Source of the DNA: Callorhinus ursinus
Lineage: Eukaryota > Chordata > Mammalia > Carnivora > Otariidae
Length of the DNA stretch: 64,000 nt
Direction of reading: 5' to 3'
NCBI RefSeq assembly: GCF_003265705.1
Contig: NW_020312859.1
Coordinates: forward strand, 4,020,814-4,084,813
In this document: in pieces, positions 23,186-34,589 of the stretch
Numbering within the stretch: the first letter of the stretch is position 1
Layout: each line of letters begins with the position of its first letter
Made by a program: the position numbers and the translations under genes
The notes under the pieces: model-generated
The model's database searches: none
Told to the model about the DNA's origin: nothing
The model's input: only the letters and a program-made list of their open reading frames with translations

Positions 23186-24680
23186 AAAGCTGGGGGCAAC
23201 ACGTTGCCTGATTTCAAGCTATATTACAAAGCAGTGATCACCAAGACAGCATGGTACTGGCACAAAAAGAGACATATAGATCAATGGAACAGAATAGAGA
23301 GCCCAGATATGGACCCTCAAGTCTATGGCCAAATAATCTTCGACAAAGCAGGAAAAAATATGCAATGGAAAAAAGTCTCTTCAATAAATGGTGCTGGGAA
23401 AATTGGACAGCTATGTACAGAAGAATGAAACTCGACCATTCTCACACCATAAACAAAGATAAACTCAAAATGGATGACAGACCTCAATGTGAGACAGGAA
23501 TCCATCAAAATCCTAGAGGAGAACATAGGCAGTAACCTCTTTGACATCGGCCACAGCAACTTCTTTCAAGATACATCTCCAAAGGCTAGTGAAATAAAAG
23601 CAAAAATGAACTTTTGGGACTTCATCAAGATAAAAAGCTTCTGCACAGCAAAGGAAACAGTCAACAAAACAAAGAGGCAACCCACAGAATGGGAGAAGAT
23701 ATTTGCAAATGACACTACAGATAAAGGGCTGGTATCCAAGACCCCTAAAGAACTTCTCAAACTCAACACCCAAAACACAAATAATCAAGTCAAAAAATGG
23801 CAGAAGACATGAACAGACACTTCTCCAAAGAAGACATACAAGTGGCTAACGGATACATGAAGAAATGTTCATCATCATTAGCCATCAGGGAAATTCAAGT
23901 CAAAACCACACTGAGATACCACCGTACACCAGTTAGAATGGCAGAAATTGACAAGGCAAGAAACAAGTGTTGGAGAGGTTGTGGAGAAAGGGGAACCCTC
24001 TTACACTGTTGGTGGAAATGCAAGTTGGTACAGCCACTTTGGAAAACAGTGTGGAGGTTCCTCAAAAAATTAAAAATAGAGCTACCCTATGACCCAGCAA
24101 TTGCACTCCTGGATATTTACCCCAAAGACACAGATGTAGTAATAAGAAGGACCATATGCACCCCAATGTTCACAGCAGCAATGTCCGCAATAACCAAACT
24201 GTGGAAAGAGCCGAGATGCCCTTCAGCAGACGAATGGATAAAGAAGATGTGGTCCATATATACAATGGGATGTTATTCAGCCATCAGAAAGGATGAATAC
24301 CCAACTTTTGCATCAACATGGATGGGACTGGAGGAGATGATGCTAAGTGAAATAAGTCAAGCAGAGAAAGTCAATTATCATGTGGTTTCACTTATTTGTG
24401 GAACATAAGGAAGAGCATGGAGGACAGTAGGAGAAGGAAGGGAAAAATGAAGGGGGGGAAATCGGAGGGAGAGACGAACCATGAGAGACTATGGACTCTG
24501 AGAAACAAACAGGGTTTTAAAGGGGAGGGTGGTGGGGGGATGGGTTAGCCCGGTGATGGGTAGTAAGGAGGGCACGTACAGCATGGAGCACTGGGTGTTA
24601 TACGAAAACAATGAATCGTGGATCACCACATCAAAAACAAATGATGTAGGGTGACTAACATAACATAATAAAATTAAAAA
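23186..24680 (+). mobile_element. Carnivore L1, 3' 1.5 kb
   Basis: Sense L1 from AAAGCTGGGGGCAACACGTT in ORF2 to the 3' UTR (GAGAGACTATGGACTCTGAG, GGGTGTTATACGAAAACAAT) and the terminal TAACATAATAAAATTAAAAA. One of the best-preserved L1 ends here. No clear TSD seen at its edges. Confidence 0.93.
23797..24408 (+). pseudogene. L1 ORF2p C-terminal fragment, open
   Basis: 203 codons in the ORF2 frame ending in the natural stop. The residues that form the C-terminal zinc-knuckle-like CX3CX7HX4C are intact ([18 protein letters not shown] at about residues 59-76), then [10 protein letters not shown] and [17 protein letters not shown]2p is the L1 endonuclease/reverse transcriptase; this piece lacks both catalytic domains. 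It is a frame left open by low age, not a gene. Confidence 0.9.
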
Positions 24681-24850
24681 GTCCAACATAAAAAACATAA
24701 AGTTTAACTGGAAAAATGTCACAAGTCACAAAGCAGGTATCGAAAGAGAATGATGGGGGAAGATTTCTAAGTTCTAGAAATATATCCTGGAATTAAAACA
24801 GTCCCAGTAACATATACCAATACAAGAAGAGACAGATAAATTCTGGGTCT

Positions 24851-25204
24851 GTGACCTATGACATGATGCTTGACCTTCAGAGTGTCCACTATTCCATCCA
24901 TAGTATGAGAAAATACACTTCCTTGATAGGGTGGCTATGAGGGTCATTTGGGAAGACTGGCTTGGAAAAGCCTTGGAGCTATGGAATCCTGAGAAGATGG
25001 TGTGAATTCTTGATTAATTTGGGGCTGGGCACATATTGCTGCCTTCCTATCCACCCAAGCCCCTTGGACACTGTCTGTTGGGACAATATCTTCTGCTATT
25101 TCAGCTCAAGGAGGAGTAAAGGAGAGAGCTTTGATTTTTGCTGAGGATGGTTGCTCAGCATACATTTATTTAGTCTGTATCAACCATATGTAGGACAGGA
25201 CTTG
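24851..25204. other. Intronic unique sequence
   Basis: Nothing recognised. Confidence 0.4.
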
Positions 25205-25625
25205 TGCCAGGTTTTGGGGGTAACAGACACCTTCCCTTGACCAAACTTCAACTAGGTTCCTCTTCTGGATTGGGCCTCAACTTCCCCCCATATCTTAAAA
25301 CTCCCATCCCCTATCCTGTCTTTGGCCTACTTAACCTGGTTGTAGCAAGACTCCCCCAGCCCTTGCGATCTGATCCCTCTGACTTGCCTTCCGCAAGATC
25401 CCTATTAAGTCAATTTCGCAAGAATCCCCTCTATCTTTTATGTCTTTTCTTAGAATTTTCTGTCCACTGACCCCGTCACTCTGTTCCTTAGCTACAAATC
25501 CCCAATCGTCTTTGCCGTGTTCAGAGTTGAGCCTTTTCTCTCTCCCCATTGCCATATCTCTATTACAATAGTCTCGGTTAAGTTTTTCCTTACCATTGTA
25601 GCAAGCGTCACAGTAATTCTTTAAC
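25205..25625 (+). repeat. Probable class I ERV solo LTR
   Basis: The texture is that of a retroviral LTR. C-rich U3-like sequence is followed by TAGCTACAAATCCCCAATCG, GAGTTGAGCCTTTTCTCTCT, CTCTATTACAATAGTCTCGG and an end reading CACAGTAATTCTTTAACAG. The ATTGCAATAGTC / GTAATTCTTT endings are typical of old class I LTRs. No gag, pol or env sequence is attached. Confidence 0.5.
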
Positions 25626-26654
25626 AGTGGTTACCATGGTGAGTAAATCCCAGCCTGCCCAAAGGAAGCTTTGGGTTTAAGGGATAGATAGATAGATAGG
25701 CAGACCCATGATCAGCTGCGTGGGAGAGAATTTCACTCATTCACTAATTCAACCAACGTGTTGAGAACCTATAATATATCAGATGCTGGGGGCACAGCTG
25801 TGAACCAGCTAGTCTAGCTCCCACGTTCATGGGACCCACAATCTGATGAGACAGATAGATGATAAAAACAGACATAAACAGAAGCAGCACAGAAGAGTTG
25901 GTTAGTCAGAGTCCTTGTCCCTAGGGTTTTGGGGGAAGGGGGGAGTACAGGTGAACAGGAATAGCCTCCTGCAGAAGATGACATCTGAGCTGGGTCTATG
26001 TTGACTTTAACCATTGCTGGTGTCCACATGTTTAGAGTCTTTTAAGCACATTTGTGAATAAGTATGATGTTGGGTGTCTCAGGAGGTAGCCTATGATGTG
26101 CAGACTGTGGGAAGGAGGACAACTGAGGTTTCCAGAGGCAGCCCATCTGAGACATGGATGGAGATTATCCTAATAGGATTTCACAAAGACCACTTAGCAG
26201 TCGCTGAGCTTGAGAGAAAATAGTTATGAGCTGAGGGTGGAGAAATAGCCAAGAACCTAGTAACTGTGAAAGCTTGTAGAGAAAAGCTGACAGCCAACAG
26301 ACAGAACAAGATGATGCTTGCAAAAGAGAAGAATAGACAAGGGGAAAAAGATATACTGAGAGATACTAATGGAAAGGGAAGTGCATTATTATAACTTGGG
26401 AACATGCATTGAGATAATTCCAGCTCTAAGAAGGAGAAGAACCAAGATTTATATATTATAGCACTTTACACTGTTGAGGAACTTCTGGAAGGAGATGTGG
26501 GCAATGGAAGGTCAGAACTGGCTGGGAAGAAAGCACGTGTGAATATATAACACTGCAAGCAGAGGTGGGGTAGCTAGTCTAACTCCTCCCTTTATAGATG
26601 GGGAAACAGACGCAGATTGATGACATGACTTCAAGTGGCACAACGTAGCGCTAG
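25626..26654. other. Unique sequence with small repeats
   Basis: Contains GATA-type units (about 25685-25700), an ancient repeat scrap at 25735-25810 (TTCACTAATTCAACCAACGT, GATGCTGGGGGCACAGCTGT) and a MIR scrap near 26575-26650 (TATAGATGGGGAAACAGACG). No gene seen. Confidence 0.45.
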
Positions 26655-26830
26655 AGCTGAGAAATTGGAACCTTTAACATTGCTGGTGGGAATGCAGAGT
26701 GTTGCAGCTGCTGTGGAAAACAGTGCGGCAGTGCCTTCAAAAGTTGAGCATCGAGTTAGTGTGTGACCCAGCAATTCCTCTCCCAGGAATCTACCCCAAA
26801 GAACAGAAAACCCATTCGGATTTGACCCAC
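26655..26830 (+). mobile_element. Short old L1 ORF2 fragment
   Basis: AACATTGCTGGTGGGAATGC, GTGGAAAACAGTGCGGCAGT, GTGTGACCCAGCAATTCCTC and GAATCTACCCCAAAGAACAG match the ORF2 C-terminal coding stretch. Confidence 0.8.
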
Positions 26831-26954
26831 AGTAGGTTTTCTGGCTCCTAGCTCGTATATTGCATGCAGCCCAGCTACTGCTTCTAACTTACGTTCTTTC
26901 TCCCTCTCTCCTCCCCTCCTCCTCCCTTCCCACTCTCTCTCCTTTCGCATTTAT

Positions 26955-27022
26955 AGATCCTGGAGAGAGTCGGGATCTAAGTTGTAGCTCTGCCACTTAT
27001 TAAATACATGACCTTGGTTTTC
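26955..27022 (-). repeat. MIR scrap
   Basis: TTGTAGCTCTGCCACTTATT followed by AAATACATGACCTTGG is the reverse MIR 3' half. Confidence 0.55.
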
Positions 27023-27319
27023 ACTGTCTTGTCCCTGATTGGGACTAGATGTGTCCTTCCAGCCCTGATAGTGTGTCTATTCTTCACACAGTGCCCCAGC
27101 ATATGTTCAGGAACTGCAGGTCTGGGATCCATGACGGAACAATCCCCTACTAAACATGCAGACCTGGAGGCTGTCCAGAAGTTGTGCATTTCCAGTCTGG
27201 AAACCAACTTCATGTCCTCCTTCCTCTTTGCTGCTTGTCTCAGACAGTTCTTAGCCTCTTCAGTTTCTCCAGGATTACAAAGCACTTGTTTAGTTCTCCT
27301 GGAGTACCTCTTCTTCAAG

Positions 27320-28140
27320 AGAGAGGTTTTTTTTTTTTTTCTTTTATAACTATTTTTGCATATCAAACCTACATTGGGGTGACACAACATTCATTTAATT
27401 CTTAGACTTTTTTAGTTTTTTTTTTTTCTACTTGACTGTATATATAAATGGGACTAGTTACATGATAGTGTTATTTGATCTACATTGGGAATGCCAAATT
27501 TTCTTTTGCTACTCTTCCTGTCTATTGGGGCACAGTTTGACCCTTTCCCTTATGGGGGAGGAAATCAATGGGGACCTCGGGGCCTTATCTCTGGTGTGTG
27601 TCTCTGTCTGAAGTCTTACACTGGGTCTAGCTCTGCTGAGGTGGTAATGGATCCTGTTTTTGGAAGTAGGGGGTGGGGCTCCTAAAGCTTCTATTGCTTG
27701 TGAATCAGGAATGGTCTTTCTGTTTCATAGGCTTTTGTTTTTCGTTTCTTCTGGGCTTATTCTTTGTCTCTCTTTGCCCATTTGAGCCCTGTTACGATGT
27801 AACTCGTAGGCCTCTGGGGTGGGATTTAGGGAAAGATGTAAATCCATAGTGGGGAAAACAAACTTTACTTGGGATGGTTTACATTTATCCCATGGTTTGG
27901 CAATACTTTCCAATTTAACTCCCGAGCTCTTCTGTTTATCCAACATTTCTTCCCTCCAACAGCACTGTTCCACTTGGAAAGGGAAGATGGGCATGGATTC
28001 TTCTCCATTCATTTGGGTCCAAGAAAACCCATGGCATGAAGTTAGGGCCTCTCTCTCTCTCTATTGCAGCATGAATAGTATATTCTTTGCTCTTTTCACT
28101 TCTTCTTGTTCATTTCAGTCGATGGAGTTTCTGTGAAACG
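27320..28140. other. Unassigned 0.8-kb block
   Basis: Starts with T-rich sequence and reads like a decayed interspersed element. The minus strand has a 95-codon frame at 27725-28012 and patches of frame on either side, suggesting a broken longer reading frame. I recognise no domain. A remnant retroelement is possible; it could also be unique sequence. Confidence 0.3.
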
Positions 28141-29099
28141 GTACTCAAGCCACCATATTTTCTGGGAGACCTGGCCTTCTTTCCACTCTGCCATGCTGTG
28201 TGATTATAAATACATTCTTGCACAGCCAGTATGACATACTCTTATTAGAAAAGGTTTTCAATGACTGTTTCACCGAAATGGCCCATTTATATGTCAAGTA
28301 CATGACCGGATATGCGTTTCTGTAAGAATAGAATAGCAACAAACAAAAGACCAAGCTGCAGGCTGCCAGGTGATGCTGCAGGGCCTCCCTGAAGCCCCTT
28401 CCCTGAGTGTTTATGTTGAGTTGTCACAGAAGGTCTCCATGGTGAGTACCTAAACTGGGCAGTGGGATTAGGTTTTCAGAAGATAATGCCCTTGTTTTCA
28501 ATTCAGGATCTTAATTTTATTGAAGGTGCTGCTGCTGTTGTTGGTACTGGTATAAATGATCTAATTTAATTTAATTTGCTTCCTTGCAAAGAAGGCGATC
28601 CCTTGCCCAGCCACTGCTCTGGGCTGAGAGGGAGCAAGCAGGCTTGGAGATAAGCTCTGAACTTTATCAGACCCCTCCAGGGTTTATGCTAATGAACAGT
28701 GCTTAGAGATTTCAGAAACTTTTTTCCTGGGGGTTGCTTTAACTACCAGGCTGCTTCCTAAGCAGCAAAATACCCTCATGACTCTCTGTCTGAGGGGCCA
28801 TGGCGGGGGCGGGCTGGGGAGTGGGTGTGGGCAGATCCCTTCTGACTGGTCTCTTGTTTTGCTTCAAGGTGCAGTGCTTGTGATGGATGCAAGGCACATA
28901 TCAGGTGGCAGCATTAGGAATTCTGTCACTTTGTGCCAAGGGAAGCTTTGTGATGTGAATTCTGAGGGGTGGTGGGTGTAGAAGGGTCAGGCGGTCCTTG
29001 ATGAAACTCTGTTTGTACTTGACCAGTTTGTTTCTTTTTCTGAGTTGTTCAGACTTGCTGAGTCTGGCTTCCTTCAACCATGTGTGAGCTGGGTAAGTG
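28141..29099. other. Intronic unique sequence
   Basis: No repeat recognised. The part at 28480-28760 is repeat-free, with ATCTAATTTAATTTAATTTG and TTTATGCTAATGAACAG, and could be conserved; not shown here. Confidence 0.4.
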
Positions 29100-29210
29100 C
29101 CTCAAAGATAGTGTCTTATGCCTGTCTGCATTCTCAGTACCAGATAGGAGGCTTGATAGGTGTTTGCCAAATGAATGAATAGATGAATGTATGAATGAAT
29201 GAAAGGAAAC
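29100..29210 (+). repeat. L2 3' tail
   Basis: TTCTCAGTACCAGATAGGAG, GCTTGATAGGTGTTTGCCAA and repeated AATGAATGA are the L2 3' terminus. Confidence 0.6.
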
Positions 29211-29889
29211 AAATGGGTACCTAATGGAAGGGAAGATGGAATGCAGCCATCCATCTGCCTCCAGGCAGATTCATTCCTCAGACGTCCACTATTATTTGGG
29301 TATAAGGGGATTCAGAATCCTTCTGTGACCAAGGATTTGTGACCAGTGATGGCACAGCATGCCTCACCAGTTCTCCTCTTTGTGATTAAATATGGGGGGT
29401 TAGAAAGGATTTGCTGTCAGTTATATAGACACGTACTTGCGAAGAGAGGGTATGGAGTTGTCCTATTTTTCTGCCTCATCTTGCGCAGATTTCCTCAGCC
29501 ATGGGTTCAGTCTCCTCGGGTATTTGACTCGGCTTAGTTGTGTTTTAAGAGCCTGTCCTTCAAGGTGGTGGAGACTGACATCAGCCTACTGGTTCAATCC
29601 TGGCATACACCTCTCTTTGGGGTAAACCTGAACCCCAGTCTGCCTTACTACAAAACTGCTTTATTCCCGGTCTTTATATGAGGCTCTGTAGATGCCAGAG
29701 CATAAGTCAACAGGTCAAGTTAGAGGGTACGTAGAGGAGACATTTAGACAGGCCATGGTGGAGATAGAATCCCTGTGTGAAGGACATACTTCCAGAATGA
29801 GCCAATGGAGATGAATCCTTACACCAATGAAAAATGCTGTGCCTCTGAAAATCGAACTACATAGCTCTCTGAACAAGTGTCATCTACAT
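29211..29889. other. Intronic unique sequence
   Basis: Nothing recognised. Confidence 0.4.
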
Positions 29890-30465
29890 ACTTCTTGACA
29901 TGTGTAAATATGTCAGTTCTCCCCCAAATTGATTATGCATTTATGTTATTTCAGTCAAAATCCTTAAGGAATTGCTGTTTAGAACTTGATAAAATTTATT
30001 CTGAGGTTTATATAGAAGCTTAAACCCATAAGAGTAGCAAAAAAAAGTTTTAAAAATGAGATTTACACAGTAAAAAGTTATAAAGGGTTATAAAAATAAT
30101 TTAACACTACAAGTAATTTAGTTTAGTGGCTGGTGAAATGAAATATAATTGGAACAGAACAAAAAATAAAATCATAAGGTTTGAGTGTATGTAAATATTT
30201 ATTATGTGATAATAGTGGATTTCAGATCAGTGGTGTAAAGAATAGATTATTAATGCTGCTAGGAAAATTGGCTATTTAGGGGGAAAGTTAGATCATTAAC
30301 TCAGTCCGTATATGAAAATAGATTGCTAGTGTGTTAAATGTAGAAAAGAAAAACATGCACTTGAATTTTGTGTGATGTTCAAGCAAGAATATTTTAAGGG
30401 ACACCATCAATGATGGAAATGATCATGACTGGTTGATATCATATGTGAAAATGAATGTTAAAAAT
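29890..30465 (+). mobile_element. Ancient L1 ORF2 fragment
   Basis: TTCTCCCCCAAATTGATTAT, TTTCAGTCAAAATCCTTAAG, AAAATTTATTCTGAGGTTTA, GAAATATAATTGGAACAGAA and GAATAGATTATTAATGCTGC trace the late ORF2 order with heavy decay. Confidence 0.6.
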
Positions 30466-30854
30466 ATCATAAAAATAAAATTAAAAATAAAATTCCCCTT
30501 TTCAACATGGCTCCCCCAGAGAACTTAGGCTCTAGTTTTCTGCTGCTGGGTCTCTGCCTAAGCCACTGGGCTATGCCCCCCCACCCCGCCCCGGTACCCC
30601 AGCACGATAGGTAGAGTCCAGCCTCCCCACTGGGGGTGTCCATACTGCTGATCGCTATGCTGCTCAACCTGTTGGCAGCATTCAGTCCAGTCTTCTTGAA
30701 ACTTGCTCATTATTTGGCTTCTAATCCCAGCTCTCTTCGTGGACCTCCTTTCATGGTGGTTTTCCCTGTCTCCTTTGCTGCTTCCAGGCCCTCTTAGGGT
30801 GGAGTCACCCCTGTACATTTTCTCTTCTCCAGCTACACAGGCTCCTTTGATGGT
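30466..30854. other. Unassigned sequence with a minus-strand frame
   Basis: An A-rich start (AAAATAAAATTAAAAATAAA) and then 350 bp with an 86-codon minus frame (30558-30818). I do not recognise the product. No splice sites or start context support a gene. It could be the tail and body of an unknown retrocopy. Confidence 0.3.
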
Positions 30855-30990
30855 TTCATTCAGGTCAGTGGCTTAAAGACCATCTCTGGGGGGACTGACC
30901 TGCCAATTTTTTTTTCCTTATCTCCATCCAGGGCCTCTCTCAGACTCTAGCTTGGTATGTCCACCTGCCAATGTGATATGTTCATTTGGT
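30855..30990 (+). repeat. Possible L2 fragment
   Basis: GTGGCTTAAAGACCATCTCT and TCCATCCAGGGCCTCTCTCA vaguely follow L2 ('GCTTTAAATACCATCTATA ... CAGCCTGGACCTCTCCC'). Weak. Confidence 0.35.
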
Positions 30991-31149
30991 TGGCTGATGG
31001 TTTTCTCCCATGTAGCAGGTATAGCACTAAATTTGTGATCTCCCCACATTTCCATCCCCAACTTAGGCCTCCCACGTTTTTTATAAAGTGGGGGTAAATC
31101 TCTTCCTCATTGTCAAAGAATACAAATACAAATTAAATACCCTTTTCTT

Positions 31150-31388
31150 CTATCACAGGAGTTAGCCAGCAATGGGCTACAGGCCAAATGTGGTTTGCTG
31201 CTCCTTTTTGTAAGTGAAATTTATTGAAGCACAGCCACACCCATTCGTTGACATATTGTTGGGGGCTGATTGGGGGATAAGGGGGTGGGATTAAGAAGTT
31301 GCAACAGTGACGGTCTGATCTACAAAATAGAAAATACTTTCTATCTAGGTCTTTACAGAAAGTGTTTGCTGACCCCTCCTTTGTCCCA
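31150..31388 (+). mobile_element. hAT-Charlie-like MITE
   Basis: The left end, AGGAGTTAGCCAGCAATGGG, and the right end, GAAAGTGTTTGCTGACCCCT, pair as inverted repeats. The inside has GAAGCACAGCCACACCCATT and TATCTAGGTCTTTACAGAAA. This matches a common non-autonomous hAT element of mammals; the exact name is not certain. Confidence 0.75.
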
Positions 31389-33189
31389 CCAACAGCAAGA
31401 ACTTGAGGGGAAGCTGTGGAGATAAACAGAAAGCATCTTGTTCTCTGTGCTTAGGTGACCATATACGTTGTCCCAACTGGGATACTTGGAGAAGTGAAAG
31501 GGATGCTCCAGGCAGGCAGGGAGGTATTATAATGGAGGGATGTGTAGATACTCATAATGGATTTTTTAAGAATTAGATTGGAAAAGGAGAAATGCAAGAC
31601 CATGATAATTAGGGGTGAGTAACATTAGCCTTAATGGTTAAGTAAGAATAATAGATGTCAGATATTGGTAAAAGCACAAGGTCTTCTAACAGCAGAGAAG
31701 AGTTTTTGGACCTTAAGTTTATCTTTGGGTAATTTTGATAGAAAATAGAAAATCAAGCAGTTGTTTTCAATCCCACACCAGACAGAATGTTGTTTATTAG
31801 GTAATGTGGGAGAGACAAAAACTCAAGTACTTCTTAAGCTGTGCCTGAGACAGCAGATATAGGTCCAGAACAAAATGTTAAACTCTAATGAGTGCATACA
31901 AGAATATCAGGAGACTAGTAACCTGGATGCCTGAAATCGTGGAGAGTGATCCACAGAAAGGAGCAGCTGTGATTTAAGTGCACATCTAAGGAAGTGGCAG
32001 GAAAGAGTGCTTTGCAAATTTGACTTAGCTATGAATCAGTCCCAAGGGCTCTCTGGAGGACCTCGGAGTAAACGTGTTTGTGGGGAATGAGACCCAGGCA
32101 ACCAGCTTGTTCCTTCCCATCTGTGAGTTGTCCATGTGATGGAAAGAAAAGGGAGTCAGGAGCTAGGCTGGCCAGCTAGGCTGGCTCTGTGAGGGCATCT
32201 GATCCCAAATCACTTCTGCGTGGTTAGTGGGGATGCTCTGAGGCAAGCTCCCGAAGAACCATGTTGTTCACGTGGTTGAAGCCACAGCCCATGGCCTCGT
32301 GAAAGAATGTGTGAGTGTGGGTGCCCTCAGGGGTGACACCCCAGGGCCATGGGTATTTAGCAATTGAACTGGTTTCCTATGGGGGTGGGGGTTGACAGAA
32401 GGTTTGCCTTGGGAAGATAAACTCACGGCACTGCCTCATGACGCTCAGCCTTTTAGTGGAAGCATGGTCCCTTCATCCTTGTGGGTCTGTTCTTTGCCAC
32501 CTGAGTCCCAGGCTGCCTCATGTTAGCAGGTACCTTTTCAGGGGGTGCCTGATCTTCCTTAGTTACTGCAGCTGGGATCTCAGAATGGCAGCAGTGGAGA
32601 GCTTCTTGGGAATCACCTACTGCGGTGTTTCTCCACTTGAGTGGGGACTCTGGGAAGGAGACGTGGTGGTTCTTGAACTGCTTTCAGTATTTCAAGATGC
32701 TTGTGTGATGATGTATCTGAGCTGCAGAGGTTCAAGGAAATCTCAGGGTTTTTTGGGTTAGGGTTTGAGTGGAATCACCCCAGTGAACAAGGTTGGTGAT
32801 CCTTCTGCTGCTCAAGAGCTCGGCGGCAGTGGGGGGGGGGGGGTCAGTTATGTTTTGCTTTGATTAAGAGAAAATGGAGGGAGAGGTAATTTTTTACTTT
32901 GGAAATTCTATTTATGTGGTAGACAAGTCTTTGAAAATGTGGGGGCCGGGGAGAAGTATACTCACAGCGAAGTTTGAGAACCACTTGTCTAGTCCCTTCT
33001 ATAACTTGCTTTGTTCCATTTCATTGATGACGAAATGTGGACCCCGAAAGAAATGAGACAAGGTGAAACAGCCCAAGTTTCAGGACACAGAAACAACAGG
33101 ATTTGGCAGCCCTGTCTGCTCTTTCAAGGGAGGACGTGGGAAACAGTAACTCAGCTGTCTGGAGACCTGGGAGCTGCTTTTATGACTGA
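31389..33189. other. Intronic unique sequence
   Basis: No gene seen. A G run lies at 32830-32843, and AAGTTTGAGAACCACTTGTC near 32970 looks like one end of a MER5-type MITE. Confidence 0.45.
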
Positions 33190-33495
33190 AGAGCTGACAT
33201 TCATTGAGGACCTACTGTGTGCTCTAGGTACTGTTTTAGGAGATTCACACGTATCATGTCATTTAATCCTCAGTGATCCTGTGAGTTAGGGATTATTACC
33301 CATGAGATTCAGATGAGGAAAACAGGGTTCAGGGACCCTTTTTCAGTATATGTGCTGCCGAAACGAGCATGGGTTCAGGGACCCTAAGGGACTTGCTCAA
33401 AGTTGTATACCAAGTAAATAATGGAGCTGGGGTTCCAGTGAGGGTATTGTGGCCCCCCAGTTGACGCTCTGCCCACTACACCACCCTGCCTTGGA
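33190..33495 (+). repeat. MIR carrying a U6 insertion
   Basis: TTCATTGAGGACCTACTGTG, CATGTCATTTAATCCTCAGT, GATTCAGATGAGGAAAACAG, GGGACTTGCTCAAAGTTGTA and GGAGCTGGGGTTCCAGTGAG run in MIR order. A 31-bp foreign insert plus a 15-bp duplication interrupt the core at 33340-33385. Confidence 0.85.
33340..33370 (-). pseudogene. RNU6 (pseudogene): 3'-truncated U6 snRNA retro-fragment
   Basis: On the minus strand the insert reads ATGCTCGTTTCGGCAGCACA then TATACTGAAAA. U6 snRNA begins GTGCTCGCTTCGGCAGCACA then TATACTAAAATT, so the insert is the U6 5' stem-loop with three changes, stopping at the U6 AAAA. It is flanked by perfect 15-bp repeats GGGTTCAGGGACCCT at 33325-33339 and 33371-33385, inside a MIR whose order is restored if insert and one repeat are removed. 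These are the marks of L1-type target-primed insertion of a short RNA 5' fragment. It has no upstream promoter elements and cannot be a working U6. Confidence 0.85.
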
Positions 33496-34585
33496 GAATG
33501 TGCTTCTTCCAGTTTGGGCTGATTTAGGGACATGTGAGGAGGATGGTCGTCTTGGGAAAGAGAAGCTGTGGACAGTGCCTTAAATGCCTCTGACCTGTTT
33601 CACCATGCCCTGGAAGCAGCACCAGACCCAGCTGTCCATAAATACTGGATTCATTGACTTGATCTATCAGATTGTCTGTCCAGGGAGCTTTTCTGTGGAC
33701 GAGAGACTTTCATTGTTCTGCAGAACTCCAAACTCATTTAGAGCAGGTGCGAAAGTCTTAGAAAGGAGGCTGGTGTTGATTTAAGAGAAGGTAGGACTTG
33801 CTGTTAATTAGACGAAGGGACTTCTTTCACTTAACAAGTTCCATTGACTCAGTAAAAGGCCGAGCCCTCTTGGCTGCGAGACGCACCTCTGTTTTCTTAT
33901 CTGAGGATGCAAACCTCCCCTGTCTCTTGCCCCAAGCCATTTCCAAAGCCTACACATCCTTAAGGTGAACATGGTAGGGCAACTTGATAGGTCCAGGGAA
34001 GGGCTGGAGCTGCTGTGCCACCTGAAGGTGGTCCACCCAACCCCAAGCACCTCACCCATCAGTGGCAGCTTGAGAGACGTTGATGGCTGTGGCATCTGGC
34101 TCTAAATCCCCACTTAGTCTTCCAGGGGCCGGGCCCAGACCCACTTGTCCTTGGGTAGCACAACATCTCTGGCGCATTGAGTGCTGTGCTGCTGTCTTGC
34201 TCGTGACCCTCCCAGTCCATGCTCTGCCCCTTCCACCGTGCTCTGGAAGGCTGACCTGGAGGGACCTCACCAATGCCCGTCGGCTTCTGTATGGCCAGAC
34301 ACTGGAGGGAGGGAGGAGTGTGTGGTCCAGATACTTACTCCCTAGATGCCTCTCTGTGCACTTGCTCGAGGCCAGCCATGTCCCTGGACTGAAGGTCACT
34401 ACTCCTCCCCAGAGAGTCTTCTCATCACTGTTTTCTGTATTCTGTTGCTCGATTCCAGTAACTGTCCCCTAGATACTTAGGGGTGGAGACCGCTCGGTGG
34501 CGCTTGCCCATGTTCTTGCCCTTTCTGTACCTTTGTGAATAGTCTTATTTTAACTCTCCTTCTCATTTGAACATGCCAAGTGTGA
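33496..34585. other. Intronic unique sequence
   Basis: Opposed frames of about 100-130 codons at 34052-34472 overlap and have no motif. Nothing else recognised. Confidence 0.45.
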
Positions 34586-34589
34586 CCCT

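Larger units (their letters stand above)
22780..24850 (+). mobile_element. Ancient L1 interrupted by a younger L1
   Basis: The left arm (22780-23185) has decayed ORF2 reverse-transcriptase wording (TCATTATTTGCAGAGGATAT, GGGAATAAATATACAAAATC). The right arm (about 24681-24850) continues with TCCTGGAATTAAAACAGTCC and CAATACAAGAAGAGACAGAT, as in L1 ORF2 just downstream. The younger copy at 23186-24680 sits between them. Confidence 0.6.

Noticed and set aside
23797..24408. A 203-codon clean ORF as a host gene
   Set aside because: It is the C-terminal part of L1 ORF2p inside an L1 3' end; it lacks the catalytic domains and has no promoter.
25205..25625. Part of a complete endogenous retrovirus
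   Set aside because: Only LTR-like sequence is seen; there is no internal retroviral region or second LTR nearby.
34052..34472. Opposed 115- and 130-codon ORFs as a gene pair
   Set aside because: Same bases read on both strands in GC-rich sequence; no start context, splice signal or domain.
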